Assembly (NCBI GenBank): GCA_964405265.1
Contig: CAYONC010000017.1
Location: forward strand, 1-26,631
Source: Eshraghiella sp964405265
Lineage (GTDB): Bacteria > Bacillota > Clostridia > Lachnospirales > Lachnospiraceae
DNA: 26,631 bases
Direction: 5' to 3'
The first letter of the stretch is position 1, and each line of letters starts with the position of its first letter. This document shows, in pieces, positions 1 through 8,563 of this stretch. The position numbers and the translations under genes were made by a program. The notes under the pieces are model-generated. The model was not told the origin of the DNA. It worked only from the letters and a program-made list of their open reading frames with translations, and searched no databases.

Positions 1-104
1 TCAGCCTCTTCTCTATAAATTTCTGTCTTACGCCAATATTAACTTAATGACATTGCATCATACGATACAGCTCCTTCTCTCTTTTTTCTGTTACGTCATC
101 ATAA

Positions 105-515
105 TCAGAATAAGCTTACCATTCCGACTGCCTTATCATTAATGACATAATATACTGCCGAATCCTCCGGTTTAACATAAAGCTTAACGGATTTAATTGC
201 AGATTCCTTATGTCCTTCAGCCACATATGCAGCCTTAACCTTTGAAAGAATTTCTGATGTTAATGTTTCCTGTCCTGCATACTGAATATATGTTTCCGTT
301 ACAACCTCTGCCTTTTTAGCAGGTGCCTTTGCGGCTGCCTTGGCAGGAGCCTTCTTTGCAGGTGCTTTCTTAACTGTTTCCTTAGCTGTCTCTTTAGCTG
401 TTTCCTTAACTTCTTCTTTAACCACAGGTGCCTTAACTTCTTTAACTTCCTTAACTTCTGCTGTCTTAACAGTTTCCTTAACTTCAGTTACTTTTTCTGC
501 TGATTTCTTTGGCAT
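105..515 (-). CDS. DUF6465-like protein with histone-like K/A/E-rich N-terminal tail
   Basis: This is a 136-residue protein of two parts. Residues 1 to about 70 are low complexity, first repeats of KEV and KETA, then alanine/lysine/proline repeats (KKAPAKKAPAKAAAK) like the tails of histone H1 or HU-type proteins. Residues 72-136 form a compact domain (TYIQYAG start, VKLYVKPED, YYVINDK end) that I recognise from memory as the DUF6465 family common in Lachnospiraceae. The ATG follows AGGAGGG at good spacing, and a promoter lies just upstream (560-588). There is no signal peptide, so it is probably cytoplasmic. Its function is unknown; the basic tail suggests nucleic-acid or other polyanion binding, which is inference. 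It appears to be transcribed alone. Confidence 0.8.
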   Translation of the reverse strand: MPKKSAEKVTEVKETVKTAEVKEVKEVKAPVVKEEVKETAKETAKETVKKAPAKKAPAKAAAKAPAKKAEVVTETYIQYAGQETLTSEILSKVKAAYVAEGHKESAIKSVKLYVKPEDSAVYYVINDKAVGMVSLF

Positions 516-559
516 AATAAAATCCCTCCTATTTCTATGACCTTTAAGTCAACGCCTAT

Positions 560-588
560 AATATATCCCATGTATTTAAATTATGCAA
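560..588 (-). promoter_or_regulatory. Sigma-A-type promoter of the DUF6465-like gene
   Basis: On the minus strand a -35 TTGCAT (583-588) is followed after 17 bases by a -10 TATATT (560-565). It lies about 45 bases upstream of the start codon and downstream of the HAD gene, in AT-rich DNA. Confidence 0.55.
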
Positions 589-632
589 TAGAAATTTTCA
601 AAAAAATTACAATATTATGCCTTTTTTCCTAT

Positions 633-1418
633 TCATATAATACCAAAATGCTTACATGCGTTCCATATTCCGTCTTTATCAACATCCGTTGTAACGTAGT
701 CGGCAAGTTTTTTTACATCCTCTGAACCGTTTCCCATAACAACCGATGTTCCTGCCGTCTTAAACATTTCTACATCATTAGGGCTGTCTCCGAATGCAAT
801 AACATTCTCTGTTCCGATATTAAGCATACTGCAGATTCTGTGTATTCCCGTTCCTTTGCTGTACCCTTTCGGAACCATTTCCACAACCTCCGGTCCGTGA
901 ATTATGAAATGAAATCGGTCATTCAGCTTTTCCATGCATTTCTTTACGTCAGCACCTGTCGTGTCACATGATATTTTTAATGCTTCCCATTTTCCCCATG
1001 TATCTTTTATCTGGACAAGTCTGTTTCCAAGTTCTCTTCTTAACTTATTTCCGTAATAATCACCCTCAAATTCATCATAATCCATATATATATAGTCTTT
1101 TCCTTCAAGAATCGGTCTGCAGCCATGTTTTCTTACTTCCCGTATCGTATCTTCTATTATGTTTTCCCCTAACTTTTTGTAAAAGCAGATTTCATCATTA
1201 TATTCAACCATCATTCCGCAGGCAGAAATTATTCCGTCGAAGCCGATTTCCAGCAATGCCGGATTATTTATGTAAGCCCTGCTTCTTCCACTGCACAGGA
1301 AGGACTTATGTCCGTTCTTTCCGGCAAGCCGTATAGCCTCCACCGTACTGTCGCATATTTCATTGTCTCTGTTCCATATTGTTCCGTCTATATCAAAAAA
1401 TAATAATTTATCGTGCAT
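633..1418 (-). CDS. HAD-superfamily (Cof-type) sugar-phosphatase-like hydrolase
   Basis: This 261-residue protein is a Cof-type HAD phosphatase. Motif I is FFDIDGT with the nucleophile Asp9 and acid/base Asp11. Motif II is the serine in FLCSGRS. The KGYSKG lysine is motif III. Motif IV is AFGDSPNDVEMF near the C-terminus. The long cap between motifs II and III and the total length fit the type IIB (Cof) subfamily, whose members dephosphorylate sugar phosphates or small phosphorylated metabolites in the cytoplasm. The substrate cannot be told from sequence. The start codon directly follows the TAA stop of the LysE-type gene, so it is the last gene of an operon with the dehydrogenase and exporter. 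I saw no convincing GC-rich terminator after it. Confidence 0.9.
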   Translation of the reverse strand: MHDKLLFFDIDGTIWNRDNEICDSTVEAIRLAGKNGHKSFLCSGRSRAYINNPALLEIGFDGIISACGMMVEYNDEICFYKKLGENIIEDTIREVRKHGCRPILEGKDYIYMDYDEFEGDYYGNKLRRELGNRLVQIKDTWGKWEALKISCDTTGADVKKCMEKLNDRFHFIIHGPEVVEMVPKGYSKGTGIHRICSMLNIGTENVIAFGDSPNDVEMFKTAGTSVVMGNGSEDVKKLADYVTTDVDKDGIWNACKHFGII

Positions 1419-2021
1419 TTATATAATTTTCTCCATTAAAATAATTACGATACCCATTGCTGCAGTCAGAAAACCGGATACCGTGTCGTAAAAATTCATG
1501 CTCTTTATTTCCCTGTATCTGCATAAAAATGCTGTTACGGCATTAAATATAATCCACCATGCAATAATTCCGATATATGTACCCTCTGCAAGATACACGC
1601 CTTCGCGAAACGTAATTGCAGCAGCCCCGAATCCGGTATATATGCAAATAAGTTCAAAAATAATCACCGGTCTTGAGAATCCCACCATAAAACCGACCAT
1701 TATGTTGACAAACGCACTTTCCGAAGAATTGTCGGTAGCAAAATCCTTATTTTTTTTAATCATCATGACAATTCCGTCAATAATAAGAATAATACCCGTA
1801 GCTGCATACAGCACCGGACTGAACCGTGAAATAATACCGGTACAAAATGCAGTCAGAACGACGCTTATGCATATATAAAACAGACATGGCAGTGACGTTC
1901 CCAGTGAAGTAAGCATTGCATCTGAAAAGCCGTATCTTTTGTTATTCTGAACGCTCAGCGACGACGCAGTTCCAACCGGCAGGCCAATTACAAGACCTGC
2001 AATAATACCTTTAAGCAGCAT
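1419..2021 (-). CDS. LysE/RhtB-type amino-acid exporter family membrane protein
   Basis: This 200-residue protein is nearly all hydrophobic, with about six predicted membrane segments. The N-terminal GIIAGLVIGLPVGTASSLSV resembles the family start, where a glycine/proline pair sits in the first helix. Length and layout fit the LysE/RhtB family of inner-membrane exporters for amino acids or related small molecules; the substrate is unknown. It sits 5 bases downstream of the dehydrogenase gene and abuts the HAD gene, so all three are probably co-transcribed. The ATG follows AAGGATATAAGAGGT, part of which lies in the last codons of the dehydrogenase, suggesting translational coupling. Confidence 0.75.
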   Translation of the reverse strand: MLLKGIIAGLVIGLPVGTASSLSVQNNKRYGFSDAMLTSLGTSLPCLFYICISVVLTAFCTGIISRFSPVLYAATGIILIIDGIVMMIKKNKDFATDNSSESAFVNIMVGFMVGFSRPVIIFELICIYTGFGAAAITFREGVYLAEGTYIGIIAWWIIFNAVTAFLCRYREIKSMNFYDTVSGFLTAAMGIVIILMEKII

Positions 2022-2026
2022 ACCTC

Positions 2027-3013
2027 TTATATCCTTACCTCATGATATGTTTCTTTACCGTTTTCAAACGCATCCACAGCTTCATAGCACCCTTTAACCA
2101 TGTCAGCTATGTTCTCAATAGTATAAAATGCCGTATGCGGACTTAATATGACATTAGGAAATGACCGAAGAAGTGCAAGTTCCCTGTTATTCATCACTTT
2201 TCCTACATTATTATAATAATAAAGTCCGTTTTCATTCTCAAGTACATCAAGTGCAGCTGCACCTACTTTTCCGTTTTCCAATGCCTCAATAAGATCCGCC
2301 GTATTAATAAGTTTACCGCGGGATGTATTGACAATTATGACTCCGTCCTTCATGACATTCAGTGTTTCCCTGCATATCATATGATAATTTTCTTCCGTTG
2401 CATTAGTATGAAGCGTAATAATGTCCGCTTCACCATACAGCTTTTCAAGTGAAACATATTCAACAAAATCCTTAATGGCATCGTTTTCATGAGGATCATA
2501 TGCGATAATCCTGCATCCGAATCCTTTCAGTTCTGCAGCCACCGTACTTCCTATTTTACCGGTTCCTATTATTCCTACGGTTCTGCTTATCATACTGTGT
2601 CCTATCTTGCCGTTAAGCGTATAATCCTGAAGCTCACTCCGCTTAATTACGTGTCCGAAATTTCTAAGGCACATAAGCATATGCATAATAGCATAATCAG
2701 CCACGCCTTCTGACGGATAAGACACATTGGAAACCCTCATGCCCAGTTCTTTTGCCCTGTATAAATCAACATGGTCATATCCTATTGAACGGCACGTAAT
2801 ATATCTTACTCCTGCATTATGAAACGCCTCCAGCATTTCTGCCGACATATCACACGGAGTCGTGCTGATGGCATCACAGCCTTCTGCCAGCCGTATGTTA
2901 GTCATATCCGGATATTCTGTTGTATACACAAATTCCATATTGTATAACCTGCTGAATTTTTCACAGAATTCCAGTTCATCAAATTCTCTTAATGCATAAA
3001 AACATATTTTCAT
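2027..3013 (-). CDS. D-isomer-specific 2-hydroxyacid dehydrogenase (D-lactate dehydrogenase type)
   Basis: This 328-residue NAD-dependent oxidoreductase reduces 2-keto acids to D-2-hydroxy acids, or the reverse. The Rossmann motif is VGIIGTGKIG at about residues 146-155. The catalytic residues are visible: Arg232 in NTSRGKL, Glu261 in ENENG, and His293 in SPHTAF. The ENENGLYYYN stretch is typical of the D-lactate/D-hydroxyisocaproate branch. I chose the ATG at 3013 rather than the one at 3028, because GGGAGAAGAG lies just upstream of it and the longer start would place that site inside the gene. It heads an operon with the LysE-type exporter and HAD phosphatase. D-lactate is the likeliest product, but VanH-like or other keto-acid substrates cannot be excluded. 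Confidence 0.9.
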   Translation of the reverse strand: MKICFYALREFDELEFCEKFSRLYNMEFVYTTEYPDMTNIRLAEGCDAISTTPCDMSAEMLEAFHNAGVRYITCRSIGYDHVDLYRAKELGMRVSNVSYPSEGVADYAIMHMLMCLRNFGHVIKRSELQDYTLNGKIGHSMISRTVGIIGTGKIGSTVAAELKGFGCRIIAYDPHENDAIKDFVEYVSLEKLYGEADIITLHTNATEENYHMICRETLNVMKDGVIIVNTSRGKLINTADLIEALENGKVGAAALDVLENENGLYYYNNVGKVMNNRELALLRSFPNVILSPHTAFYTIENIADMVKGCYEAVDAFENGKETYHEVRI

Positions 3014-3040
3014 TTTCTCTTCTCCCATTGTTTACACAAG

Positions 3041-3069
3041 CAGAAAAACCGGGAAGCCCGGTTTTTCTG
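3041..3069 (-). terminator. Rho-independent terminator after the SMC-like ATPase gene
   Basis: This is a perfect 13-bp inverted repeat (CAGAAAAACCGGG / CCCGGTTTTTCTG) with a 3-base loop. The T-rich arm serves as the U-tract, so the structure could act on both strands. It separates the SbcD/ATPase operon from the dehydrogenase operon downstream. Confidence 0.88.
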
Positions 3070-3086
3070 ACAGTATATTCTGTTAA

Positions 3087-5693
3087 TTATTTTCTTATAC
3101 GGCTGTCATTACATGTAAAGTAAATAATCTGAAATTCCTTGGCTACCTCTTCAAGGAACTGTAATGCACCTTCAGTCTTATCCATATCAAGGTTGATAAA
3201 CGGATCATCAAAAATGATGAACGGCTTCTCATCCTTATACATTGCTTCCACGAGTGACATTCTCATACACACGCCTATCATATCCTGGTAGCCGCTGCTG
3301 AAGAAGCATATCTCTCTCTGCAGACCTTCTTCTTCAACAGTAAGATGCGTATTGGCATCAATATGATATCTGTCTGCCGACTCCTGCGTAAGTATCTTGT
3401 AATACTTGGCAAAGCCTTCCTTGATAGGTCCGATGTATTTACCTATAATATTGGCTCTTGACTGTTCAAGCAGTTCCCTTGCCTTGCTTACAAGCTCATA
3501 CTTCTTCTTATCTTTCTCATAGCGTTCGGTCAGCTCCTTAAGTGAATCCTCTGCTTCATCAAATTCTTCCTTCTTAAGATAAAGATCATTAAGAACCTTG
3601 TTAACCTCATCAAGATATTTGTGTATCTCGTCAATACGGGCCGTAACATCAGTGAGCTGTGCATTAATTTCATCAGCCGACTGAACCGTTTCCGGAAGTA
3701 TTATATCCATAAATGCCGATGTATCTTCCTTATCAAGGAATCTCTTAAGCTCTCCATCAGCCTTCTGCCATTCTTCATAACATGTAGTATAAGTCTGAAG
3801 ATTTGACTTCATGGCAATGAGCTGTGAATTGATGTCACTCTGGATTGTAACTCCCATTCTGTCATAGAAGCTTCTGATTATATCCATAACCTTATCTCTC
3901 TCAGCCGTTGCTTCTTCAAGCTGCTGTTTTCTTGAAAAGAGATGTCTGTATGTCTCAACTCCGTACTGAAGGTCATGAATGAGTTCAATATAGTTGGCAC
4001 CCTGCTGTGCATGACTGAAGTATTTCTTGATAAATGAATCAATTTTAAGGCTTGATTCTTCCAATCTCTTCCTTACTTCATCACCTTCAGGCTCCTGACT
4101 CTTATTTCTTAAATCGTTATATTCTTTCAGATCTGACTTGAGTCCGAATAAGAATTCAACAACCCTGTCTTCATCGAATACAAGTCCGTATGTATTAAGG
4201 AAATCACGTATTCTTCTGTCAACCTTCTCTATATATTCCTTATCCTTCATGATTTCATTCATAATGGCATCGGTTTCCGGATTAACATGTGACGTATTGC
4301 TCTTGGTCGTGAAATATCCCACTATGCCGAATATAGCACCAAATACCACAAAAGCAAATCCCACAAAACCTTTAATTATCGCAAGAACAATTCCTGCAAC
4401 GGCAAGCATACAGCCTACATATACAAGAGGAGAAATTGCTTTCTTGGCCGAAGCCGCCCTTATCTTCTCTATGTTGGCTTCCTTGACCGGAATCGCAGTT
4501 GCCCTTGATGTTCTTTCATTCCATGAAATAATGTGTGCTGAAATCTCTTCTTCCTTAGGAATTATGTGGTTAAATCTGGCCTCGTATTCTGCAATTCTTG
4601 AATTGTCATTACCATGAGCCTGACTCCGGCTGTATTCCTGTGATACCCTGAAATATGTTGCCGTTTCCTTGATGATATCATCAATTTCCTCCGGTGCCGG
4701 GGTTTCTCCTACAAATTTATTCTTCCAGTCATTCAGTTCTTTCTCATCTTCATCACTGAGAGAGTAGTTCATTACTGACTGGTTAAGACTTGTAAGCTTA
4801 GAACTTTCATTAAGAATCTCGGTGATTTCTTCTTCTGAAGGAATTTCCTTAGGGAAATTAACAGCCACTTTATCAAGGGCTTCCTTTCTCAGCAATGCTT
4901 CATTATTAAGCTCGTTGTATTTTTCCTGCTTGGCCCTGATATCAACATACCTTACCGACATGTCCTGGCTCTCCTGCAGCTGTTTCTGCTGTTCCTTAAG
5001 TGCTTCAAACTGTTCTGATTTCTCCTTAAGGGTCGCAACATTAACCATAATCGCTTCCTCAAGCTCCTGCTTATCTGCAAGCGTTGCTTTAATTTCAGCT
5101 ATTCTTCCCGCCATTACGTTAAGCGAGCCGTTTTTCCTGTCAGGACTGAGCTTATTAATTATATCCACAAGACTCTGATTGGCTGAGTCATAGTTGTTAA
5201 TGTCGTTGGTATTTTCAACAAGATTACCTAACTTGGCATTAATGCTGTCCGTTGAGCTTGTTGCACACTCACTCTGTGAAATAAATACCGTTCTGTCAAA
5301 TGATTCCCTGTCAATCTTAAAGAGTGCCTCTCCGACATTAGGAAGGAATTTAGTTTCCTCAAGGTTCGTTCTTAAATTTCTGACACAGAACTTATCTTCC
5401 TTCTCTTTAGAGCCGAATACCCTTTCTATTTCATATGTCTCACCATCAGACTCAAATACAAGCTTACCGCCGTACACACCGCCCTGCCACGGACGGAATC
5501 TTCTTCTCTCGTTCTCATATTCACTTCTCGTACGCTCATTTTCAAAGCCATAGAACATTATCTTAATAAATGCCGCAAGCGTACTCTTGCCCCAGCCGTT
5601 CCTCTCGCAGAAGGAATTACAGCCGTCCTTGAATTCATATGTACCTTTTCTAATTTTACCAAAGTTCTGGATTTCGCATTTTATAAGTTTCAT
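3087..5693 (-). CDS. SMC/YhaN-like AAA ATPase with central transmembrane hairpin
   Basis: This 868-residue ATPase is the partner of the upstream phosphoesterase. The N-terminal half-site holds the Walker A ERNGWGKST (Lys36), with Glu30 where the first glycine of GxxxxGKS is usual. Residues about 200-400 and 480-750 are charged and predicted coiled coil. Residues about 420-462 form two hydrophobic helices, a likely membrane hairpin. The C-terminal half-site has signature SSGYQD (799-804) and Walker B PFIIFDD (824-830). Typical SbcC is longer and has a CxxC zinc hook mid-coil; none is present here, so the YhaN-type family (COG4717, from memory) fits better. The gene begins 3 bases after the phosphoesterase stop, and the GGAGG site overlaps that gene's end. 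It probably acts in DNA end processing or repair, possibly at the membrane. Confidence 0.85.
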   Translation of the reverse strand: MKLIKCEIQNFGKIRKGTYEFKDGCNSFCERNGWGKSTLAAFIKIMFYGFENERTRSEYENERRRFRPWQGGVYGGKLVFESDGETYEIERVFGSKEKEDKFCVRNLRTNLEETKFLPNVGEALFKIDRESFDRTVFISQSECATSSTDSINAKLGNLVENTNDINNYDSANQSLVDIINKLSPDRKNGSLNVMAGRIAEIKATLADKQELEEAIMVNVATLKEKSEQFEALKEQQKQLQESQDMSVRYVDIRAKQEKYNELNNEALLRKEALDKVAVNFPKEIPSEEEITEILNESSKLTSLNQSVMNYSLSDEDEKELNDWKNKFVGETPAPEEIDDIIKETATYFRVSQEYSRSQAHGNDNSRIAEYEARFNHIIPKEEEISAHIISWNERTSRATAIPVKEANIEKIRAASAKKAISPLVYVGCMLAVAGIVLAIIKGFVGFAFVVFGAIFGIVGYFTTKSNTSHVNPETDAIMNEIMKDKEYIEKVDRRIRDFLNTYGLVFDEDRVVEFLFGLKSDLKEYNDLRNKSQEPEGDEVRKRLEESSLKIDSFIKKYFSHAQQGANYIELIHDLQYGVETYRHLFSRKQQLEEATAERDKVMDIIRSFYDRMGVTIQSDINSQLIAMKSNLQTYTTCYEEWQKADGELKRFLDKEDTSAFMDIILPETVQSADEINAQLTDVTARIDEIHKYLDEVNKVLNDLYLKKEEFDEAEDSLKELTERYEKDKKKYELVSKARELLEQSRANIIGKYIGPIKEGFAKYYKILTQESADRYHIDANTHLTVEEEGLQREICFFSSGYQDMIGVCMRMSLVEAMYKDEKPFIIFDDPFINLDMDKTEGALQFLEEVAKEFQIIYFTCNDSRIRK

Positions 5694-5696
5694 CTG

Positions 5697-6794
5697 CTAT
5701 ATCTCCTCCCCTAAAAGTGCCTGTATACCATAACGGATAATTACCGGCTTATCCTCTTCCGGAATATCCGCTGAGGAAAGTACTGTTCTGGCAAATTCAC
5801 CCTTAAGTGTCTCGTCAAAAGTAAAATCTTCTATGTTAATTCTGGTCTTCGTTCTGTCAACTGCCTTGAACACATAATATGAATCGGCAAAATTCTTCTC
5901 CAGCAGGTCCGTATTAAACTCACTGTCTAACGTAACTTCTCCGGTAAGAACAATCTTAACAAGACTCTTCGCATCAACCTGATTCTTCTCAAGTGCGTCT
6001 GCTATTCTCTGTCTTGCATCTACCGTTGTATAGCATCCCGTAACATCAACATCAATTGAATATATTCTGCGTTCAGCCATCGGAATAAAGGTTCTTGTTG
6101 CCGTACGCTTTTTCTCATCAATGTCAAGAAGAACAAAGCCGTGTTCACCGCATTCATCAAAGCCTCTTCCTTCAAGGCATCCCGAATAACAGTACACGCC
6201 TCTCGCATCAAGCTTATCTTCCCTGTATGAATGGAAATGTCCGAGTGCCAGATAATCTATATTGCGGTTCTTAATTCTGTCAATTCCTATTATATCCGGA
6301 TTATCATTTCCCTTCTCCTGAATCTGTCCGTGCATAACAACAATATTGTATACGTTCTCGTCAAGAGTAAGTCCGTCACATACCGTAGTACAGTTTCTTC
6401 CGTCAATTTCAGCACCCGTTATCATAATATTTTCTGAGCCTGCAACCGGATATGTCGTCCAGTTCCCCGAAAACAGTTTAAGATTGTCAGGAACTTCCTT
6501 AAGATTAATAAGGAAATTATCAATGTCATGATTTCCCTGAAGATAATAAAATTCGATATCAGGATTACCCGTGATTATGTCCTTAACAAAATTTCTTGTC
6601 GTAACGGATATCATGCTTGTGTCAAACAGGTCACCTGCGATTATTATGGCAGACACCTTATTCTTACCTGCATATGCAACCATCTGTTCAAAAGTGTTAA
6701 GGAGTTCGTTCTTTCTTTCCTTCGCCTGTTCTTTGCTCAGATGCCTCAACATCTTGGAGTCCAAATGAACATCTGCACAATGAATTATTTTCAT
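5697..6794 (-). CDS. SbcD/YhaO-like metallophosphoesterase (DNA repair exonuclease family)
   Basis: This 365-residue calcineurin-like phosphoesterase has the Mre11/SbcD metal-binding motifs in order: CADVHLDS (Asp8, His10), GDLFD near residue 55, GNHD near residue 105, VMHGQ near 155, and GHFHSY near 185. After the nuclease domain come about 150 residues of cap domain, as in SbcD and YhaO. The family cleaves DNA ends with Mn2+ in complex with an SMC-like ATPase, and that gene is the next one downstream. The ATG is preceded by AAGGAGAGG. Promoter-like elements lie at 6857-6885. I leave the symbol blank because sbcD and yhaO cannot be separated by eye. Confidence 0.9.
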   Translation of the reverse strand: MKIIHCADVHLDSKMLRHLSKEQAKERKNELLNTFEQMVAYAGKNKVSAIIIAGDLFDTSMISVTTRNFVKDIITGNPDIEFYYLQGNHDIDNFLINLKEVPDNLKLFSGNWTTYPVAGSENIMITGAEIDGRNCTTVCDGLTLDENVYNIVVMHGQIQEKGNDNPDIIGIDRIKNRNIDYLALGHFHSYREDKLDARGVYCYSGCLEGRGFDECGEHGFVLLDIDEKKRTATRTFIPMAERRIYSIDVDVTGCYTTVDARQRIADALEKNQVDAKSLVKIVLTGEVTLDSEFNTDLLEKNFADSYYVFKAVDRTKTRINIEDFTFDETLKGEFARTVLSSADIPEEDKPVIIRYGIQALLGEEI

Positions 6795-6856
6795 GTTGTC
6801 CCTCTCCTTGTAAGTTATACTTGTAAATATGACCTGATAACATCATACACTTTAAT

Positions 6857-6885
6857 ATATTATCATATAGAAAACAATTTCTCAA
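6857..6885 (-). promoter_or_regulatory. Promoter of the phosphoesterase/ATPase operon
   Basis: On the minus strand TTGAGA (6880-6885), a 17-base spacer and TAATAT (6857-6862, preceded by TGA) make a sigma-A-type promoter about 65 bases upstream of the start codon. The region is shared with the divergent transporter operon, whose own promoter I could not fix. Confidence 0.55.
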
Positions 6886-6964
6886 CAACTTCTTAAAAAT
6901 ATATTGCAATTTTCTCTGTAAAATGGTACTCTACAAAATATTTATACGAAGGGAAATGACAATC

Positions 6965-7825
6965 ATGAAAATGAAGAAAATCATCACAACAGCACTTGCA
7001 GCCGTGCTTGCTCTTTCAGTATTTACGGCATGCGGAAAACAGAACACTGAGAAAGAACCTGCAGTCAAGGTAATCGATATCGAGCTTACCAGCGAAGACT
7101 ACGCTCTCGGTGTTGACAAGGCTCAGCCTGAATTGCTTGAACAGGTAAATAATTTCATCAATGCAATCCAGAAGGACGGTACCCTTGATGAAATACTTAA
7201 CCGTTACTTCGGTGACGGAGAACCCGTACCGGTAACCTCAGCACAGTATGACGACAGTAAGGATCAGCTCATCGTAGCTACCAATCCCGCATTTGAACCA
7301 TTTGAATACACCAAGGGTGACAGCTATCTCGGAGTTGATATGGAAATCATCAAGCTCTTTGCAGACAGCCTCGGCAAGGAACTCGTTATCCAGAACATGG
7401 ATTTTGATGCCGTATGTCTTTCAGTCGGACAGCACAAATGTGACATCGCAATCGCAGGTCTCACCGTTAAACCTGACCGCGAAGAATATGTTGCATTCTC
7501 AACATCATATTACAAGGCTTCCCAGAAACTTGTCGTTTCTGCAAAAAATACGGAATTTGACAACTGTAAGACAAAAGAAGATGTAGAAAAAATCTTAAAT
7601 GAAAAAGACAGCAGCGTTAAAGTCGGTGTACAGACAGGCACAACCGGTCAGTTCTACGGTGAAGGCGATGAAGAATGGGGATTTGACGGTTTTAAGTTTA
7701 CGACCGTGGGATACAAAAACGGTTCGCTTGCCGTTCAGGATCTCGTAAACGGTAACCTTAACTATGTAATCATAGATTCGGCACCGGCTGCATGTATCAC
7801 AAAAGCTATTAACGAAATGCAGTAA
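6965..7825 (+). CDS. Amino-acid ABC transporter substrate-binding lipoprotein, apparently circularly permuted
   Basis: This 286-residue family 3 (polar amino acid) binding protein has a lipoprotein signal ending FTAC (Cys23). I chose the ATG at 6965 because AAGGGA sits about 10 bases upstream; an in-frame ATG at 6923 would bury the signal peptide. Residues 102-286 run from the usual first strand (LIVATNPAFEPFEY), through the ligand-arginine region (KPDREE, Arg172) and VGVQTGTTG, to YVIIDSAPAA, then stop. The segment that normally follows, a TSEDYALGV strand, a helix and an ending DGTLDEILNRYFG, is instead at residues 33-83, before the first strand. The protein thus looks circularly permuted, with the native C-terminal segment moved to the N-terminus. 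It is the first gene of the transporter operon and binds its substrate outside the membrane. The substrate is unknown. Confidence 0.9.
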   Translation: MKMKKIITTALAAVLALSVFTACGKQNTEKEPAVKVIDIELTSEDYALGVDKAQPELLEQVNNFINAIQKDGTLDEILNRYFGDGEPVPVTSAQYDDSKDQLIVATNPAFEPFEYTKGDSYLGVDMEIIKLFADSLGKELVIQNMDFDAVCLSVGQHKCDIAIAGLTVKPDREEYVAFSTSYYKASQKLVVSAKNTEFDNCKTKEDVEKILNEKDSSVKVGVQTGTTGQFYGEGDEEWGFDGFKFTTVGYKNGSLAVQDLVNGNLNYVIIDSAPAACITKAINEMQ

Positions 7826-7852
7826 TACTGCATATTTCAGAAAGGCAGAATA

Positions 7853-8563
7853 ATGGGTAACTTTCAACAGAAATTTGACAAATTTATGGAAGTATTCATA
7901 GAATACAACGGATATGTCAAGGTACTTGAGGGTTTAAAGAACACTGTAATCATAGCAGCCCTTGGTCTTATAATCGGTATCATAATCGGTACGCTTATAG
8001 CAACGGCAAGGGTTCTGCCCCAATACAGACTGTTCCCCAAAATCCTGAACAGGATATGCGGTTTTTACGTTGCACTGTTCAGAGGTACTCCGGTAGTGGT
8101 ACAGCTGCTTGTTTTTTACTATGTACTGCTTCCTCTTATGGAAGTAAAAATGACCGGTGTTCAGGTATCCGTAATGGTCTTCGGACTTAACAGTGCCGCA
8201 TATATATCCGAGATAATGCGAAGCGGTATTCTCTCCGTTGACTCCGGTCAGATGGAGGCCGGACGTGCAGTAGGCTTAAGCTACGGAACAACCATGATAA
8301 AGATAGTTATACCGCAGGCGGTAAAGAACATTCTTCCAACCTTAGGCAATGAATTTATTGCACTGATAAAAGAAACATCCGTCGTAAGTTTTGTAGGAGC
8401 CACGGATTTATATGTTGCATTTAATTACATAGGAAGCAATAATTATGAATTTATGGTCCCATATCTCGTCATGGCAGCGGTTTATATCATACTTGTACTT
8501 ATAATCAGCTTAGGAATACGGCTGATGGAAAGGAGTCTGAGAAGAAGTGATAGACGTAATTAA
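7853..8563 (+). CDS. Amino-acid ABC transporter permease (HisM/GlnP type)
   Basis: This 236-residue inner-membrane permease has several hydrophobic spans: residues about 22-48, 65-95, 97-115 and 200-225. The family signatures are the FRGTPVVVQLLVFYY stretch and a cytoplasmic EAA loop (EAGRAVGLSYG, then IPQAVKNILPTLGNEFIAL) that docks on the ATPase. The start follows AAAGG at normal spacing, 27 bases after the binding-protein stop. Its 3' end overlaps the ATPase gene by 17 bases. Only one permease is present, so it probably works as a homodimer. Confidence 0.95.
   Translation: MGNFQQKFDKFMEVFIEYNGYVKVLEGLKNTVIIAALGLIIGIIIGTLIATARVLPQYRLFPKILNRICGFYVALFRGTPVVVQLLVFYYVLLPLMEVKMTGVQVSVMVFGLNSAAYISEIMRSGILSVDSGQMEAGRAVGLSYGTTMIKIVIPQAVKNILPTLGNEFIALIKETSVVSFVGATDLYVAFNYIGSNNYEFMVPYLVMAAVYIILVLIISLGIRLMERSLRRSDRRN

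Noticed and set aside
1..104. A gene or terminator at the left edge.
   Set aside because: The minus-strand reading frames close within a few codons and no stable hairpin with a T-run is seen; I see nothing supportable here.
340..540. A hydrophobic, repetitive plus-strand reading frame.
   Set aside because: It is the antisense of the K/A/E repeat tail of the DUF6465-like gene; its repeats simply mirror those codons.
3087..5693. Calling the large ATPase SbcC.
   Set aside because: There is no CxxC zinc hook, the length is short for SbcC, and a membrane hairpin is present. A YhaN-type family fits better.
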